Source of the DNA: Malus domestica
Lineage: Eukaryota; Streptophyta; Magnoliopsida; Rosales; Rosaceae
DNA length: 64,000 nucleotides
Direction: 5' to 3'
NCBI RefSeq assembly: GCF_042453785.1
Contig: NC_091676.1
Coordinates: forward strand, 2,425,501 to 2,489,500
Positions within the stretch are counted from its first letter, which is position 1; each line of letters starts with the position of its first letter. The notes under the pieces are model-generated. The model had not been told where the DNA came from. It did not search any database and saw only the letters and a program-made list of their open reading frames with translations. A program made the translations under genes and the position numbers. Shown piece after piece: positions 1 through 12,349 of the stretch.

Positions 1-3000
1 GCACAACATCATTTCAGGAGGAACAATTTGGGGTGCAGGGTGCAACTAAACCACCATATGTCACTAAGATAACATGACAGACATTAAGAAGCATATGCAC
101 TGAATGCTAAGGAATTAACAATCTTTAGCTCTAATCAGTTTAAGAAAGTAACGCTACAATGAAAAGAAAATTACAACAATTCACAATAAGCTTTCAGCAA
201 CAAAAAATTATGCAATTGAAGATTTAAGTTAAAATAACATTAGGTAGAGAAATATAAATTGACTGTTACAGTGTTACCGCGAGTAATTCTGGTGACTGCA
301 GAGCCCTAGATAAGAACTCAGAAATGCTTCCGAGGTTTAAACTTTTTATTTGCAGACAGAGAGACTGCAGAGGTGTCCTCAAAATCTCTGGCAATTGATA
401 CTCTGCAAATGCATCATAGACACATCTAGGATAGAGATGATAACATTCCCCTGGCTGGACACGTCCTGCTCTTCCTCTTCTCTACAATATACAAGCAGAG
501 AAGATTGTAACCAATCAATGTAACAGACTGAAACTTGAAATGTGCTGAAAAACATAAAGGAAAACCAAAGTTGCCCACAAGAAATCACATAAGCATGCAC
601 ACTCATAAACAAAGACCAACATGTAAATAAGCATTTATAGACCGTCTCCTGCTGGGTGTTTAAACAGGAAACCTAATGATCTCAAAAGAATTAAAAAAAC
701 ACATGTTAAATTTAATGGAAATTGTCTAATCACAGAAAGATGAGGTTGCCTTCAGGAACGTTTTCTCTGCTACTCATTCTACCACACTTGCATGTGCACA
801 ACAATGTAGTTAACAACCTAGGATAGATTTCGTCTAAGAGAGAAAAATCTTCAGCCAGAACATATCCTTACTTGTTGAGCAGAAACCTTGGAAATCCAGG
901 AAGGAAGCAAACAAGGAGTATTGTTCAGTGCGTCATATGAAGTCTCTTTTGCCTTTCCACAATCAAGTACAAAAACAACATCATTGATTGTGATACTCGT
1001 CTCAGCAATATTAGTAGCCAGCACTATTTTCCTCACTCCATCCCCAGGCTCATCAAATATTAGCCTCTGCATGCAGTCACAACATGGAAACGATGAAAAT
1101 AAGAGAAAACACCATATGAAAATTGGCTAGAAAGTGATTCGGTGGTAATTCTTTAATTCACCACCATAGATAACAAAGAACTATGGAAGTATCTATCCAG
1201 GATGGATCACTAAATGTGAAGACAAATTATGGCAGCATTAATTAATTAATTGATAATTAAGTCAATATATGCTGAACAGTGTACAAGAAGCATGCACAAC
1301 ATGCTAGCGATAGTACAACTATTGGAGCACTAAAAATTACCTGCTCAGTACTTGCCATAGAACCATGGCATGCTAGTAACAAGACTCGGCTTGGATCACC
1401 TAATAGAGGATTGGCATGTAACTTTTCCTTCAGAGAATTGATGTCATCCCACCCAGTCATAAAAACTAGAATGGCACCAGGCTTGTCACTCTCACAGATA
1501 TTGCACAAGAGATACTCAATCAGATAAAAACCGATACTATCAGGATTCCAACATGCTAGAGACTCCCGAGTCTGTGGACTATACCCCTTAAAATCGGCTG
1601 CTTTAAGTGCATCCTGAATACATTCCATGAGGGAAAAATTGAGATGATATGGAAAACAAAAAAGGACAAAACTGTTTATGCAGTAACTTGTATACCTCAA
1701 CAACAGAAACAATTTGGCTTTTCCTCTTTCTTGGTGCCTGTTTGCTCATTTTCCACATCTTTTCTTGGCCATAATCATCAATCTGATTGTATGGAGTTAA
1801 TTTGCATCCCGTAATTTCCAGAACATCCTCCAGAAAATGAGTCCGAACTGGATATGTAAAACCCTAGTTTAGAGGGAAAACAACAGAGATAGAAAACCCA
1901 TATCAGACATTATTATCCATCTCTGCAATCATCATTAAGAGTTCCCTCAGGAAGCAAACAGAAATACGCAACAACAACCTCAAATAGAGGAAATACAAAT
2001 TTTTAACAGAAATACACTGGAATTTCAAACTTACTGGAACATGAATTATCTGAGCCCTACCAAAGTAGGATGAGAAAAGTTCAGAATCTAGGGTTGCACT
2101 CATCAAAATCAACCTCAGTTCTGGTCGCCGAGGAAGGAGATCCTTGAGTACAATAAGCAGAAAATCTGGCATCAACGTATTACAGTGAGAAATCACCCCT
2201 CATCATCCAAAATTGAACCCTTAATCTAGCTCTAAGTTACCTTCATTCATTCCACGTTCATGAATTTCATCCACAATCACATGAGTTACACCTTTCAAAT
2301 TTCTATCAACTAGTAATCTTCTCAACAAAATGCCAGTGGTGCAAAAGAGAAGGCGAGTGTCCCTTCCCTTCATACCTTCTAACCGAACCTTATACCCAAC
2401 CTAAGACCAAAGGAATGCAAGGAAAAGGTTAAAAGAAAAAGAAACCACCAGAAGTTCTTTTTAATTTAAGGGTAATAATTTGGTCAAGTATTGCAAGAAA
2501 CTCACCGAGTCACCCAATTTCTCTCCTCTCTCTGAAGCAACTCTTTCAGAAACAGACATAGCAGATATTCGTCTAGGCTGTGTACATATAATACTACAAA
2601 CAGCTCCACGAACAGCTTCTATCTCAGATTCTAAAATGAACTGTGGAATTTGAGTAGTCTTGCCACAGCCAGTTTCACCTGATATGATAACAACCTGCAA
2701 GTACAAACGTGCCAAAAAGTACATTGTCAGGTTACAGGCCACCTTGCATAATTGAACTAAAATAATTGCATGATTCACCATGTATCCACATCTACTACCT
2801 TACCTTTGAAAACAACCCATAAAACAAAGAAAAGAATGACCACCACTTACAAGAGAAAAGAGCTGACCATCAACACAGGCCAACTACTGAATTGTAAAAC
2901 TAGGATCAAAGCCAGAATAAGAGTCCTGCGTGAATTTTTCCAAAAAAATAATTACTAACCTGATCCCGTGAAATTGCTGCCAATAATGCATCCTTCTCTT

Positions 3001-5011
3001 TATAAGCAGGAAGACTTCTGCGAAGTTCAAGCATTTTTCTACCTTCAGGAGATTCCTGAAATAAAAATATATATCACAAACACATAGAACAAAACACATG
3101 ATTCATCTTATGAGTTATAAGTGAATGCAATCATGCAGAGCAATCTGCCGAGGTAAGACAAACCTGCCAAGCTTGTTGCTTATCACGCAGCTGCATACTT
3201 CTCCGCCAAAGAAGTTTTTCCATCACACCCTTACTCGACGCAAATGATTCTGGTTGCTCAAAAAGCCCTTCGTCAGTAGCAATGCTGCCACTACTGTTTG
3301 ATCTAGAAAAGGAAAGATCTTGAAAGCTTTCCTTTGTCCTAGACTTCTGGGAAAGGAACTCTCCAAGATAGCTCTCAACTCTCCTCAGCAACCCAAGAGG
3401 CAAGGTCACCTTTCAAATTTAAAAACCTTCACGTAAGAACCGTGTAGAATGAAGTACCAAATATTCAGGCATTAAAAACATCATGAGGTGGAGGGAAGCC
3501 ATCCTAAACTCGTAGCTAATCCATTATTACATTTTCACATAAGTAAACTAGTCTGTTGGGACAAATTAAAATAAGAAACATCAACTGAAGATGGGGAGCA
3601 AGAAGTGAGGGTTATCAACAAAAGGAATCCCCATTAACACTAGAACTCAGTGAATTAAAGGCAGTATGTTTTGAATGACTTTAAGATTATGTTAAACAGA
3701 AACGTCAACTTTAAGGAAAACAATACAATCAGAATTACCTCTCTCTGAGGGCGCCTATCATCCAGGTCAAATCTGTAGTTTGGCAGTGGAACCTTACTAA
3801 ACACTGCAACTTTCGAATATAGATGGCTGTAAAAAATTCTTACAGTCAGACTTCTATAAAGTTAATGAAACACTTAAACGCTGACATAAACCAAAGATAC
3901 CTATAAAGCCCCATTTTGCTTGCCAAAGCAGCTATTTTATCAAAGTCGCGTCTATCTTTTTTCTCCCTTGTAACCAACTCTTGCTTCGCCTTGTCACGTA
4001 ACAGCATGGTTAATTTCCGTTTCCACTCATCAATATCAGATGAGTAAGGACTCTGTGTCTGCAATGTTCGGATAAACAAAGACCATAAGCATCTATCCAT
4101 GCTATACCTTTCAACCGGATAAAAATCTATGTAAACATCATGTTTTGATGCCTTAATAAATCAGTCATAATGGTACGCCTTGAATTAACCTAAAGATGTA
4201 CGGGCATGAAAAGGCTAAATTAATATGCAATTTCGAGCCATTAGTGGTTGATGAGAACTCCATGCAGGGCTAACGAAAACACTCCACCATATATTGTCTG
4301 CGAGGGAAAATGTGGATGGAAATCTCCCCACCTTAACTCCCAACGCGCAAAAGTGATTTTCTTAACTCCCAATGCCTTTGAGTATGCAATGGAAAGCAGT
4401 AAAAATGAAATTGAAAGATTTAAGCTGCTAAACCAAACTCCACAAAATCTCTCCACTACTTTCAATCATCGTCCGCAACCTAATCAGATTAAGCTTTGAA
4501 TAAACTACCCGAACCGCAAATAGAAAATCAACACTGCATTTCACATCGCACCAAGTACACGACTCGATCAACAACCAAATCAAAAGCTAAAAATGAAACA
4601 CCCAACTACCACTTCCAAAATTCAGAGTCTGAGCCCTAGTTGAAACCCAATTAACAACTCTACGCGCACACAATTCACATATAAAATCCTCACCGGATGC
4701 GACGGGAACTCAACTTCGCGATCGGAGCCTTCCTCGGAAACGCTGTCGTCGTAAGCAGAAGTGTGCTGAAGCTTGGGCTTCTGAAACTGCTCCTGTTGCT
4801 GCAGCTGCTGCTGCTGCTGAGTCTGGTAGTACGCCAGAGCACCATTGGTGCTGCTCCTCCGGTTGAGAGCAGCAGCAGCAGTCTGGTTTTCGCGGAGCTT
4901 GGAGCCGATTGAAGCAGGGGAGGTATAATTGGGGGTGCTGATGACGGAGCGGAGGCGGTGGTGGGGAGGGACATAGACGGAGCCGTACGAGGAAGGAGGC
5001 CGGTCCTTCAT
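1..5011 (-). CDS. DExH-box ATP-dependent RNA helicase (DExH1/DHX36-like), 3' part outside window
   Basis: This gene codes for a superfamily 2 RNA helicase that uses ATP to remodel RNA or RNA-protein complexes. Exons read on the minus strand are 5011-4694, 4058-3901, 3826-3740, 3409-3164, 3055-2960, 2694-2506, 2400-2241, 2165-2035, 1863-1696, 1613-1341, 1066-872 and 481-278; all joins keep frame. Motifs appear in order: [10 protein letters not shown] (motif I), TQPRRISA (Ia), DEIHER (motif II, DEIH type), MSATLDS (III), [16 protein letters not shown] (V) and QRRGRAGR (VI, formed across the 872/481 junction). The winged-helix, helicase-associated and OB-fold regions should lie beyond position 1. 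The N-terminus (PPHHRLRS) and Gln run match my recollection of plant DExH1. Start chosen at 5011 ([11 protein letters not shown]); an in-frame ATG at 5131 would add 40 hydrophobic/Pro-rich residues and cannot be excluded. Family assignment is firm, the exact orthologue less so. Confidence 0.92.
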
Positions 5012-5131
5012 CGCCAGGAGTGAGGGTTTGGAGGAGGAGGCAATGGGTTTTGGATGCGAAGGCGACGGCCAGCAAGGGAATTGCAGAGACGGAGGAGATG
5101 GGGGGAGGAGGAGGAGGAAAACAAAGGGCAT

Positions 5132-5860
5132 GCAAGGTGAGGCAGCAAAGTGGCGTCGTGTTCGAGATCAGAGGAGTGAGTCTCCGGAAGCCAAGAGTTT
5201 TAGTGTACTTTGAGTTCGCACCTCAGCGCTGCACTTTGGGCTTTAAACTGCAGCTGGTGCATCTTATGCTCTGGGCCTCTTTTGCAGATAAAACGCTTTG
5301 CACTCTGGAATTTTACGATTTATTTCTCTTTATTTTATAAAACAAAATTCAATGCCCTTTCTGCCCGGATTTTACAAGAAAATATACATGCTTTTTCAGT
5401 TTTTCCAAATAAAAAATTTATTTTAGATGACAACTTTTCTTTTCTTTTAAAAATGAGGACAACGGGTGGTAAGCCACAATTATCCATATTTTCGAAGGTC
5501 GGGAAAACTTAAAGAGGCATTTCAACCTCTTTCTGGTCACAAGTCTGGCTTCCACACCAGACGCAGGTTTCGAATTCGAGACATCTAATTTTTAGTTTTT
5601 AAGGAAGCTTTGTAATCCGTTCTTTATTATTAGGCCACCAGCTCGTGGTTTTAGATGACAACTTATGTGCAATGTATAGGGTTGGTAGGTTTTATTAAGG
5701 TATTGAGTTACGGATTTATTGTGGCACTCACATAGTTTTTATTTGTGTACATGAGGAAATTGAGAAAATTTTTAGTAATTTTAATATTTCCCGTCAATTT
5801 TTAGAAAAGGAGTTGCTATTGTCATCTGAAAGTCATTGAGAAGAAAAAAGCTTTGTCATC
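5132..5860. other. 5' flank of the helicase gene, no gene recognised
   Basis: This AT-rich spacer lies upstream of the helicase start and should hold its promoter, but no single core element stands out. A tRNA-like B-box match (GGTTTCGAATTCGAGAC) near 5569 hints at a degenerate SINE; nothing else is supported. Short ORFs here lack any family motif. Confidence 0.5.
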
Positions 5861-5867
5861 TAAAAAT

Positions 5868-6046
5868 GGAGACCAAATCTTCTGCACCCAAAATGGGTGT
5901 GACTTCTCTGTGGCTTCAATAAGTGTCTTACACGTATTTAATATCTTAACTTTTCTTAAATTTGTTGTCATGAATTTAATGTATCAGACACTTATTAAGG
6001 CCATAAATAAGCCACACCCATTTTGGGTGCAGAAGATTTGATCTCC
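5868..6046. mobile_element. 179-bp MITE with near-perfect terminal inverted repeats
   Basis: The left end GGAGACCAAATCTTCTGCAC is mirrored at the right end by GTGCAGAAGATTTGATCTCC, and the inverted match continues inward through CCCAAAATGGGTGTG and TAAGTGTC. TAAAAAT flanks both sides (5861-5867, 6047-6053), with a C before each copy, so the duplication is 7 or 8 bp. No coding capacity. A hAT-like origin is possible from the duplication length; the superfamily is not otherwise shown. Confidence 0.85.
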
Positions 6047-6125
6047 TAAAAATGTCATTGTGAGGACAAAGTGCATGTCAGCCTCGTTTGGAAATGTTGC
6101 TTTTTCAAGATCCACTTATATTTTT

Positions 6126-7113
6126 TTTTTGGCGAACTGGAATAACTAACAACCGGGCAAAGATGCCAAAGATACAAAGAAGCCTACCCCGAGGCAAAAG
6201 CAAGCAGCAACAACTAAGGAAAAGCAGTACAAAGAGGTAAAGACGACATCGCACCAAATGCTAAAAATGTCATTCCTCATACTGCCAGGAAGAAATTAAT
6301 GGGGACAAGGGAGACCATCATTACATAGAACATGAACAAGGGAGGATGGGGGTTTGTTGACCCAAATATTATCACATACCTCCCTACTTTGCCGCAACGC
6401 CAGAAGATCCGCAGCCATATTGGCCGATCTTGGAACCCAAGACCAGTGGCAATCATTAAAAGACTCCCCCATTCTTTTGCATCGCGCTAAAATTGGGAAA
6501 GCTTCCCAACTGCCCATCGTATCCAAGTCTCGAATACAGGATATGGATTCCTGAGAGTCAGATTCCACGATGACAAAATTCCATCCCATGTTTCTTCCAA
6601 ACTCACACCCATGCAGCACTGCTAAAGCTTCTGCCACTGCCACAGAAGAGCCCGTGACCCTCATCCTGTTCGCTGCCACAAACCTGCCCGCATCGTCCCG
6701 AGCCACAACACCCACAAAACCCGAAGCCCCACTCCTTAACCAGCTTGCATCCACATTAATTTTGATAAAACCCACACAAGGTGGAGACCAATGGACATCA
6801 GAAGCCGATCCATTTACAGAAATTGGCAAACTAATTACCGTAGCCTGAGAAGATTCCTTGAAGGCAGCCACAGAATGGGTGATAACTGCAATGATCTGTC
6901 GAGGAAAGATAGGTTGTTGATTGAAGAGAAAGTTGCATCTTGCCTTCCATATATACCAACATGTGGTAGCAACATATGAAAGCATGTTGTTCCTCACACT
7001 TGTCTGCCCATTTACCGAACCAACAATATCACCCAACCAATTAGCCCAAGTTGTGACCGCTCCCCTCCGCAAGCCTCTAGTTAACCTTCCCCCAAGGCAT
7101 ACCTCCTCTACCC
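6126..7113 (-). mobile_element. 5'-truncated LINE (L1-type) fragment with RNase H domain
   Basis: An open frame (6296-7120, minus) encodes the C-terminal RNase H domain found at the end of many plant LINE ORF2 proteins. Visible acidic positions are in INVDASW, VAEALAVLHG and VESDSQES, with an upstream CWYIWKARCNFLFN segment typical of the linker after reverse transcriptase. The reverse transcriptase itself is absent. A 17-bp target duplication, GATCCACTTATATTTTT, lies at 6109-6125 and 7114-7130. The T run at 6121-6130 is the poly(A) tail of a minus-strand insertion. The first codons of the open frame lie in the target duplication, so it is not an independent gene. The insertion interrupts an older repeat (GTTTGGAAATG...CAAGTGC). 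Confidence 0.9.
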
Positions 7114-7130
7114 GATCCACTTATATTTTT

Positions 7131-7573
7131 ATGCAATACCGCACTAGTTATATGTTTCTTGAACAAAGAACTCAAGTGCTTTCCAGGATTCACTTACACT
7201 TATATAAAGATAGGTTTCAAAAGCACTTTCATCAAAAACACTTTTAATCATTTTAAAAGCATTTCCAAATCCGTCAACTACTAGACAGGAAGCACGAACC
7301 AATCTCAAGAATCACAAATAAATAGGCGGATCTTAACCTTGAGAGGATAGAAATACTTTCACCACTTCCACCTTCATAAGTTACAATTTGCAAAACATAT
7401 CGTTTTATCATCGGTCTTATTCAAGCCCTCGAGTCTTCTAATGGGGGAAAAAGAAATCAAAAAGCTTTTACTCAAGCATACGTAAGCTAACACCGAAAAA
7501 GAAACTGCTGTAAATTACACCCGTCTCGAGTTTCAACTTCCAAGGAGAGGAATGAATTGCCTCAGACTCTGGC
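7131..7573. other. Aldolase 3' UTR and spacer
   Basis: The right part should be the 3' untranslated region of the minus-strand aldolase gene. The left part (about 7131-7265) is the remainder of the old repeat split by the LINE, with motifs such as AAAAGCACTTT. No further gene seen. Confidence 0.5.
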
Positions 7574-10037
7574 TTAGTATGTATAGCCCTTGACGAACAT
7601 ACCCTTCTTGGCTTCCTCGTCCTCACCCGCGGCAGAGTACTTTCCTAGCTGAGCCAAGGAGTTTGCCTTTGCTCGCACCAAAAGTGCCTTTTGTGCGGCC
7701 TCCACATTCTCAGGACGTCCTTGCCATGCCTTAAGCACAGAATTCTGCAGGGCACGTGCGTACGAGAAGGATACATGCCAGGGGTTGGGGCTTTGGTTCA
7801 TTGCATGAAGGTTGAGGGTTGCTTCTGCTTCAGATTGTCCTCCTGACAAAAACTGAGAAGTAAACAGAGAAAATATCAATTAGCCTATGGGTCGATGGTA
7901 ACAAATATCATGAGTATTACGTTCTTTTAGTAATATTATTGTAGTAATATTCAACAACACCAGAAGGTGAACAAACAAGTTGCACAGTTCGGTATTGTTT
8001 GCAACAATCTTACCATGATTCCTGGCACCGCAGGAGGAACTCTCCTTTTAAGCACTGTGAGGGTAGCCTTTGCAATGGCTTCTGGAGTAGCCTTTTCCTT
8101 GTGTTCAGCCCCTGGGGTAACCATGCTAGGCTTAAGAAGGATTCCTTCGAACACCACATTGTTTTCGGCCAAGTAATAGAATACTTCTGCCCAGACCTTC
8201 TCTGCAACTTCAAGTGTCCTTTCGATTGGGTGATCCCCGTCGAGAAGAATCTCAGGCTCTACAATGGGCACCAGACCATTGTCCTGCAAATAATGTCATA
8301 CCAATGAATCATAACCATAATGTTTTACAATTATCACCAATGGGTAAAAAAAAAAAAAAGGAAATATCTATTTTTTACTTTCAAGTTGGCAAAAAAATTT
8401 TCACTCTTACAACATAAAATGTTTTACCAAATCCAACTAACATAGCTATCTAAAATTGAACATACCTGAGAAATGGCAGCATAACGAGCAAGTCCCCATG
8501 CAGCTTCCTTAACAGCTAGAGCAGAAGGACCACAAGGAATGCTAACAACTGTACGCCTGCACATTTCAATGAGAGGACACTTCGATAAGTTTATCTAAGA
8601 ATAGATCAAATGGACTGAACAATAGTAGAAACTCTATATAGCAGACGTCCACAAGAGATACTAGTTGACTTACCATTTAGCAAAACGAGCACCTTGCTTA
8701 TAGTACTCCGCAGAACGTGAAGCCAATCCATCTAAGCCTTGGCACCAAGATTCATTGTTAGACCCGGGGAGAGGAACCAAACCCTGAACCACGAAAGAAG
8801 CACGTGAATGACAATCAAAGATCTCATCTGAGATTCTGAAGTATGTAACGAAATTTCACAAACTATATAGAACCCAGATTCTAGTGGCATCTTACCTTAT
8901 CAACTTTGATTCCAGGTACAATTTTCTGGTCGCACAAAACATCCACAAATTTCTTCCCATCGGTTGTAGACTGGTAAAGTGTTTCCTCAAAAAGAATGGC
9001 ACCTGAAATGTATTCGCCAAGGCCAGGGGTGGTCAACAAAAGTTGCCTGTAAGCCTGTCGGTTAACCTCGGTATTGTCCAACCCAATCGAGTCTAACCTC
9101 TTTCCACAAGTTGCATTTGATTCATCAATAGCGAGTATACCACGACCAGGGGATGCAATAGTTTTCTGTACCATCCAAAAACAAGCAAAAACGAGTTAAA
9201 ATCAATTACAAGCAGTGTCAGATCAAACTACACAGGAAAGTAGAAACACAACTTTCCAATCTAGTCACCAAAATCTTCAGCAATTCTATCGAACACCAAA
9301 TCTTTTTCTTCTCTTTAGGAAATCCACACGAAACAAGAACATATATATTAATCAATTGAAGAGGAATAACACTAGACCACATGATAAGCCATACTAATTA
9401 GGTATGAAACTCGCCATCTGAGCCAGTCGAACATGAGACCTTTCACTTACTAGTGAAGCGGTATACTACTGGACACCGTAGTGATAGTGATATACTAATC
9501 AACTGAAAGGAATAGCACTAGATCACACGATGAGCCATAATAATTAGATATGAAACTCGCCGTCTGATCGAGTCGAACATGAGACGTTTCCCTAGTGAAA
9601 GCGGAATACTACTAGGTAGTGATAGTGACATATTGATCAATTGATTAAGCAAGACATATTAATCAGTTGAATTAAGCAAACAAATCAAATTCATATCCGG
9701 ACAAACAAATCAAATCAAATCAAATCACAAAAAAATTATTAAATAAATCGTAACTAAGAAAATGATCAGTCTAAAATAGATTCAAACTTTCAGCCAGCGA
9801 TGAAATCACCAAACAAAAACCTCGAATTGTGCATAAATATTAGCGAAACGAAAACAAGTTAAAGAGAATACGCACGGCGGTTAGGACGAGTTCGTCGGTG
9901 TAGGCCTTGGCACGGATCGGGACGGCGACTCGGCGAGTAGCGAGGCTAGTCGACGATCCAGGACGCTGAGTGAAGGACTGCTGTCCGATCCACTGAGACG
10001 ACGCCGCATTAAGCTTCGCTAAGCTGGAACAGGCCAT
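7574..10037 (-). CDS. FBA3: Fructose-bisphosphate aldolase, class I, chloroplastic
   Basis: The enzyme interconverts fructose-1,6-bisphosphate with glyceraldehyde-3-phosphate and dihydroxyacetone phosphate (and makes sedoheptulose-1,7-bisphosphate) in the plastid, in the Calvin cycle and plastid glycolysis. Exons on the minus strand: 10037-9876, 9165-8896, 8783-8674, 8556-8466, 8283-8014, 7852-7574. They sum to 1182 nt, 393 aa plus stop, the usual plastid length. Residues 1 to about 43 form a Ser/Ala/Arg-rich transit peptide. Family signatures follow: [54 protein letters not shown], and GILLKPSMV with the Schiff-base lysine at about residue 262. The C-terminus GMFVKGYTY is the conserved substrate-contacting tail. 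The symbol rests on the [11 protein letters not shown] transit peptide and EHKEKATPE segment, which resemble FBA3 more than FBA1/2 from memory; function is more certain than paralogue. Confidence 0.95.
9345..9632 (-). repeat. Tandem pair of SINE-like units in aldolase intron 1
   Basis: Two direct copies of about 140 bp (about 9345-9490 and 9491-9632) share AATTAG(G/A)TATGAAACTCGCC, GTCGAACATGAGAC and GTATACTACT-like blocks. On the minus strand each has a pol III B-box-like GTTCGACT and an A-box-like GTAGTAT...CTTCACTAG. Similar sequence recurs at 10652, 33758 and 52815, so this is a dispersed tRNA-derived SINE family. No target duplication was delimited. Confidence 0.6.
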
Positions 10038-11321
10038 GGCTTCGAGCAGAGACGATCGAAATTACTTTGGAGAGGTCGACTGATTGTTTGTTTCCCGATA
10101 AAATGTTTAAGCCTGACGGGGGTTGGTGGGTGCGAAGAGAAAGAGAGATGGTGTGATATAAAAATAAGACGTTATTCTTGGGGAGTCCGCACTTGGCTTT
10201 ACGAGTTGCAATGGGACAAGCAACACGCGAGACTACCAAACGGTTCTTATTGTATCATTGTGTGATTTACCAGATTAACCTTTCGTAAATGACGATCTTG
10301 TCCTTGCAGTCGCCAAGAAAAAGGATTTTTGGGGTATTAAATGGGTCGGGTCACGTTTACCCTTACCTACCAATTGACAGCTTTGCCAATGCGGCTTGTG
10401 TTAGGTTGGCGGAGGAAAAATAAAAAATAAAACTATTATTATGTAGGAAATTGTGATCATTTCATTTTTCAAATAACGCTTCAGTGAAGCGATTATATTT
10501 ATGTATACTGATGTGAGTTTAATCTTTATCGATTTTCTTCTTTTAATAATGATATATCGCTATACATAAAAAAAATTATAATCTACCCTTAATGAAAATT
10601 TTGTTTGTTTTTTTTAACAAACGATAATTTACACTAATGAGAAATGAATGTGTTAAGTCTCATAATGTGATAGCACCAATGTGGTTCAAATTCGTCTTTG
10701 ACGATAATCGAACCTAAAATCTCTTACTTACGAGTGAAAAAGAATACTACTAGACTATAATACTAGCTGACCTCATTTTTTTTCTTTATTAGGTATAAAA
10801 ATGTAAAATAATATTTTTAGAGTGCGAATTACATCTTCAAATTTAATTAGGAAAAAACAAAAAACAAAAGAGAAATAAATGAAAAGGAAACCGATCCCCC
10901 ACGGGACATGACAAAAGAGCCACACCTTCGTGATTCACGATTCGACGCTTGCTTTGCATGACAAGTTTGACATAGGCCAAAGGAGGCTTTATTTTTTTTT
11001 TGGGTAAAGGTCAAGGAGAATTTCCTTTTTTCTGAAAATAGTGAATTAAGTAATAACGGATAATTTCCGTTTTATAAGAAAAAGGAAGATAATATTTACT
11101 TCTATATGATGTCTTCATTTGGTGAGCTATATTCTTAGCCTAGCCCATAAAATTGAAAAAAAATATAAAAAGATTCCTATTTGTCTTTGAAGCCCACGGC
11201 CCACCCGTTGACAATTTGAACACTGAGTCAAACGTTAAATTCAACCGGTGTTAATAAATAATAAACAAATGATTGTCAGCTCCTAATGATATTTAGTGTT
11301 TTGCTTGTTACTTTGATTTTT
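10038..11321. other. Aldolase promoter side and spacer
   Basis: The stretch next to 10037 should hold the aldolase promoter. A TATA-like GATATAAAAATAAG on the minus side was not resolved with confidence. A SINE copy occupies about 10652-10771. The rest is AT-rich with T and A runs and no recognised gene. Confidence 0.45.
10652..10771 (-). repeat. SINE copy, same family as intron-1 units
   Basis: Read on the minus strand it gives AGTAGTATTC...CACTCGTAAGTAAGAG, then GGTTCGATTATCG and GACGAATTTGAACCACAT. These blocks also occur in order at 33758 and 52815. The GGTTCGA block is a B-box-like element of a tRNA-derived SINE. No clear target duplication. Confidence 0.65.
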
Positions 11322-11545
11322 ATGAGGGAGAATCCTCGTAGGATCGTCTTTGTGAGGATTCTTGAAATCTTTCAATTATATCTGTTTATCGTACATCGTG
11401 TGGTAAAAAATTATTGTAAATTTTTTTATTTAAAATTGAATATAAACAGTACCTGACGAAAATTGACCGCACGATATACAATGAAATGATATGACTTGTG
11501 GATCCCCAGGATTCTCACAAAAAAATATCCGGTGAGGATCCTCAT
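11322..11545. mobile_element. Short inverted-repeat transposon (MITE)
   Basis: The outer arms are inverted copies: ATGAGGGAGAATCCTC at the left against GAGGATCCTCAT at the right, and inside them TTTGTGAGGATTC against GGATTCTCACAAA. Inner parts pair too (ATCGTACATCGTGTGG with CCGCACGATATAC). Flanks TGATTTTT and CGATTTCT may be an eroded 8-bp duplication. A partial relative lies near 31460-31605. Confidence 0.65.
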
Positions 11546-11876
11546 TCGATTTCTATTTCACATGCAGTTTTCTTTGTACTTAGAGAAAAAATTTCAGTAT
11601 ACTGAAAACACGGGTTTGAACACCAATTATCATAATACAATTGGTTGTATTTTTTTTTTTTAAGTTTTCAACCAATTGTACTATGACACTTAGTCTTCTT
11701 AATCGTATTGCCAGCACACTAAAAAAATCTCTCATACATGTGAGATGCCTCTCCTCCTTAACTAATTATTATTTTCATTTATTACTCGAGTTACATGTAC
11801 TTTAATCTAAACTACAAAGAAAAAATCAATCAAACTTAGGAGTAGGTAAGAGACCACGTTGCTCGTGCCAGATTGA

Positions 11877-12230
11877 GACCTAGTTTGGGAGTGAGGTGCT
11901 TAAAAAAAAAGCACCCATGAAAAAAAGCTGTGAGGGTTTTAGGTGTTTGGTAAACTGAAAAAAAAAGGGCTTATTTTGGAAGTTGCTGTGAGAATAAGCT
12001 GAAATCAAAGGAAAAAGCTGAAGCTGCTATTTGCAGCTTTGGAAAACTGGCTTTTTTTCAAAGCACACGGAGCTACAATGCTTCTTTAATGAAAAGACCC
12101 ACTATTAGACTGTTTTTTTTTTCAAAAGCACTTTTACAAAAAAGTTTACCAAACACTCTGCTGATTTATTTCACAGCCGCTTATTCTCACAGCAACTTTT
12201 TTTTCAAATCACAGCAATACCAAACCAGCC
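11877..12230. mobile_element. 354-bp MITE, fold-back type
   Basis: The ends GACCTAGTTTGG and CCAAACCAGCC are inverted copies. Internal pairs include GTTTGGTAAACTG with AGTTTACCAAACAC, and TTGCTGTGAGAATAAGC with GCTTATTCTCACAGCAA, so the element can fold into a long hairpin. A TTGA may be shared by the flanks but the duplication is not certain. No coding capacity. Confidence 0.75.
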
Positions 12231-12349
12231 TTGACTACTATACTTCTTAGCCGATTACTTTTAGTTCGAAAAACAATGTAAATATCTGATTAAAATCAAA
12301 TACACACTACTAAAAAAAATTTAAAATCGTATAAAAAGTTTCTCTTTAT

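Noticed and set aside
4697-5340. Plus-strand Leu-rich and Gly-rich ORFs opposite the helicase start
   Set aside because: They are antisense shadows of the Gln/Ser-rich helicase exon 1 and its leader.
6296-7120. Stand-alone ribonuclease H gene
   Set aside because: It begins in the target duplication of a LINE fragment and lacks an ATG start.
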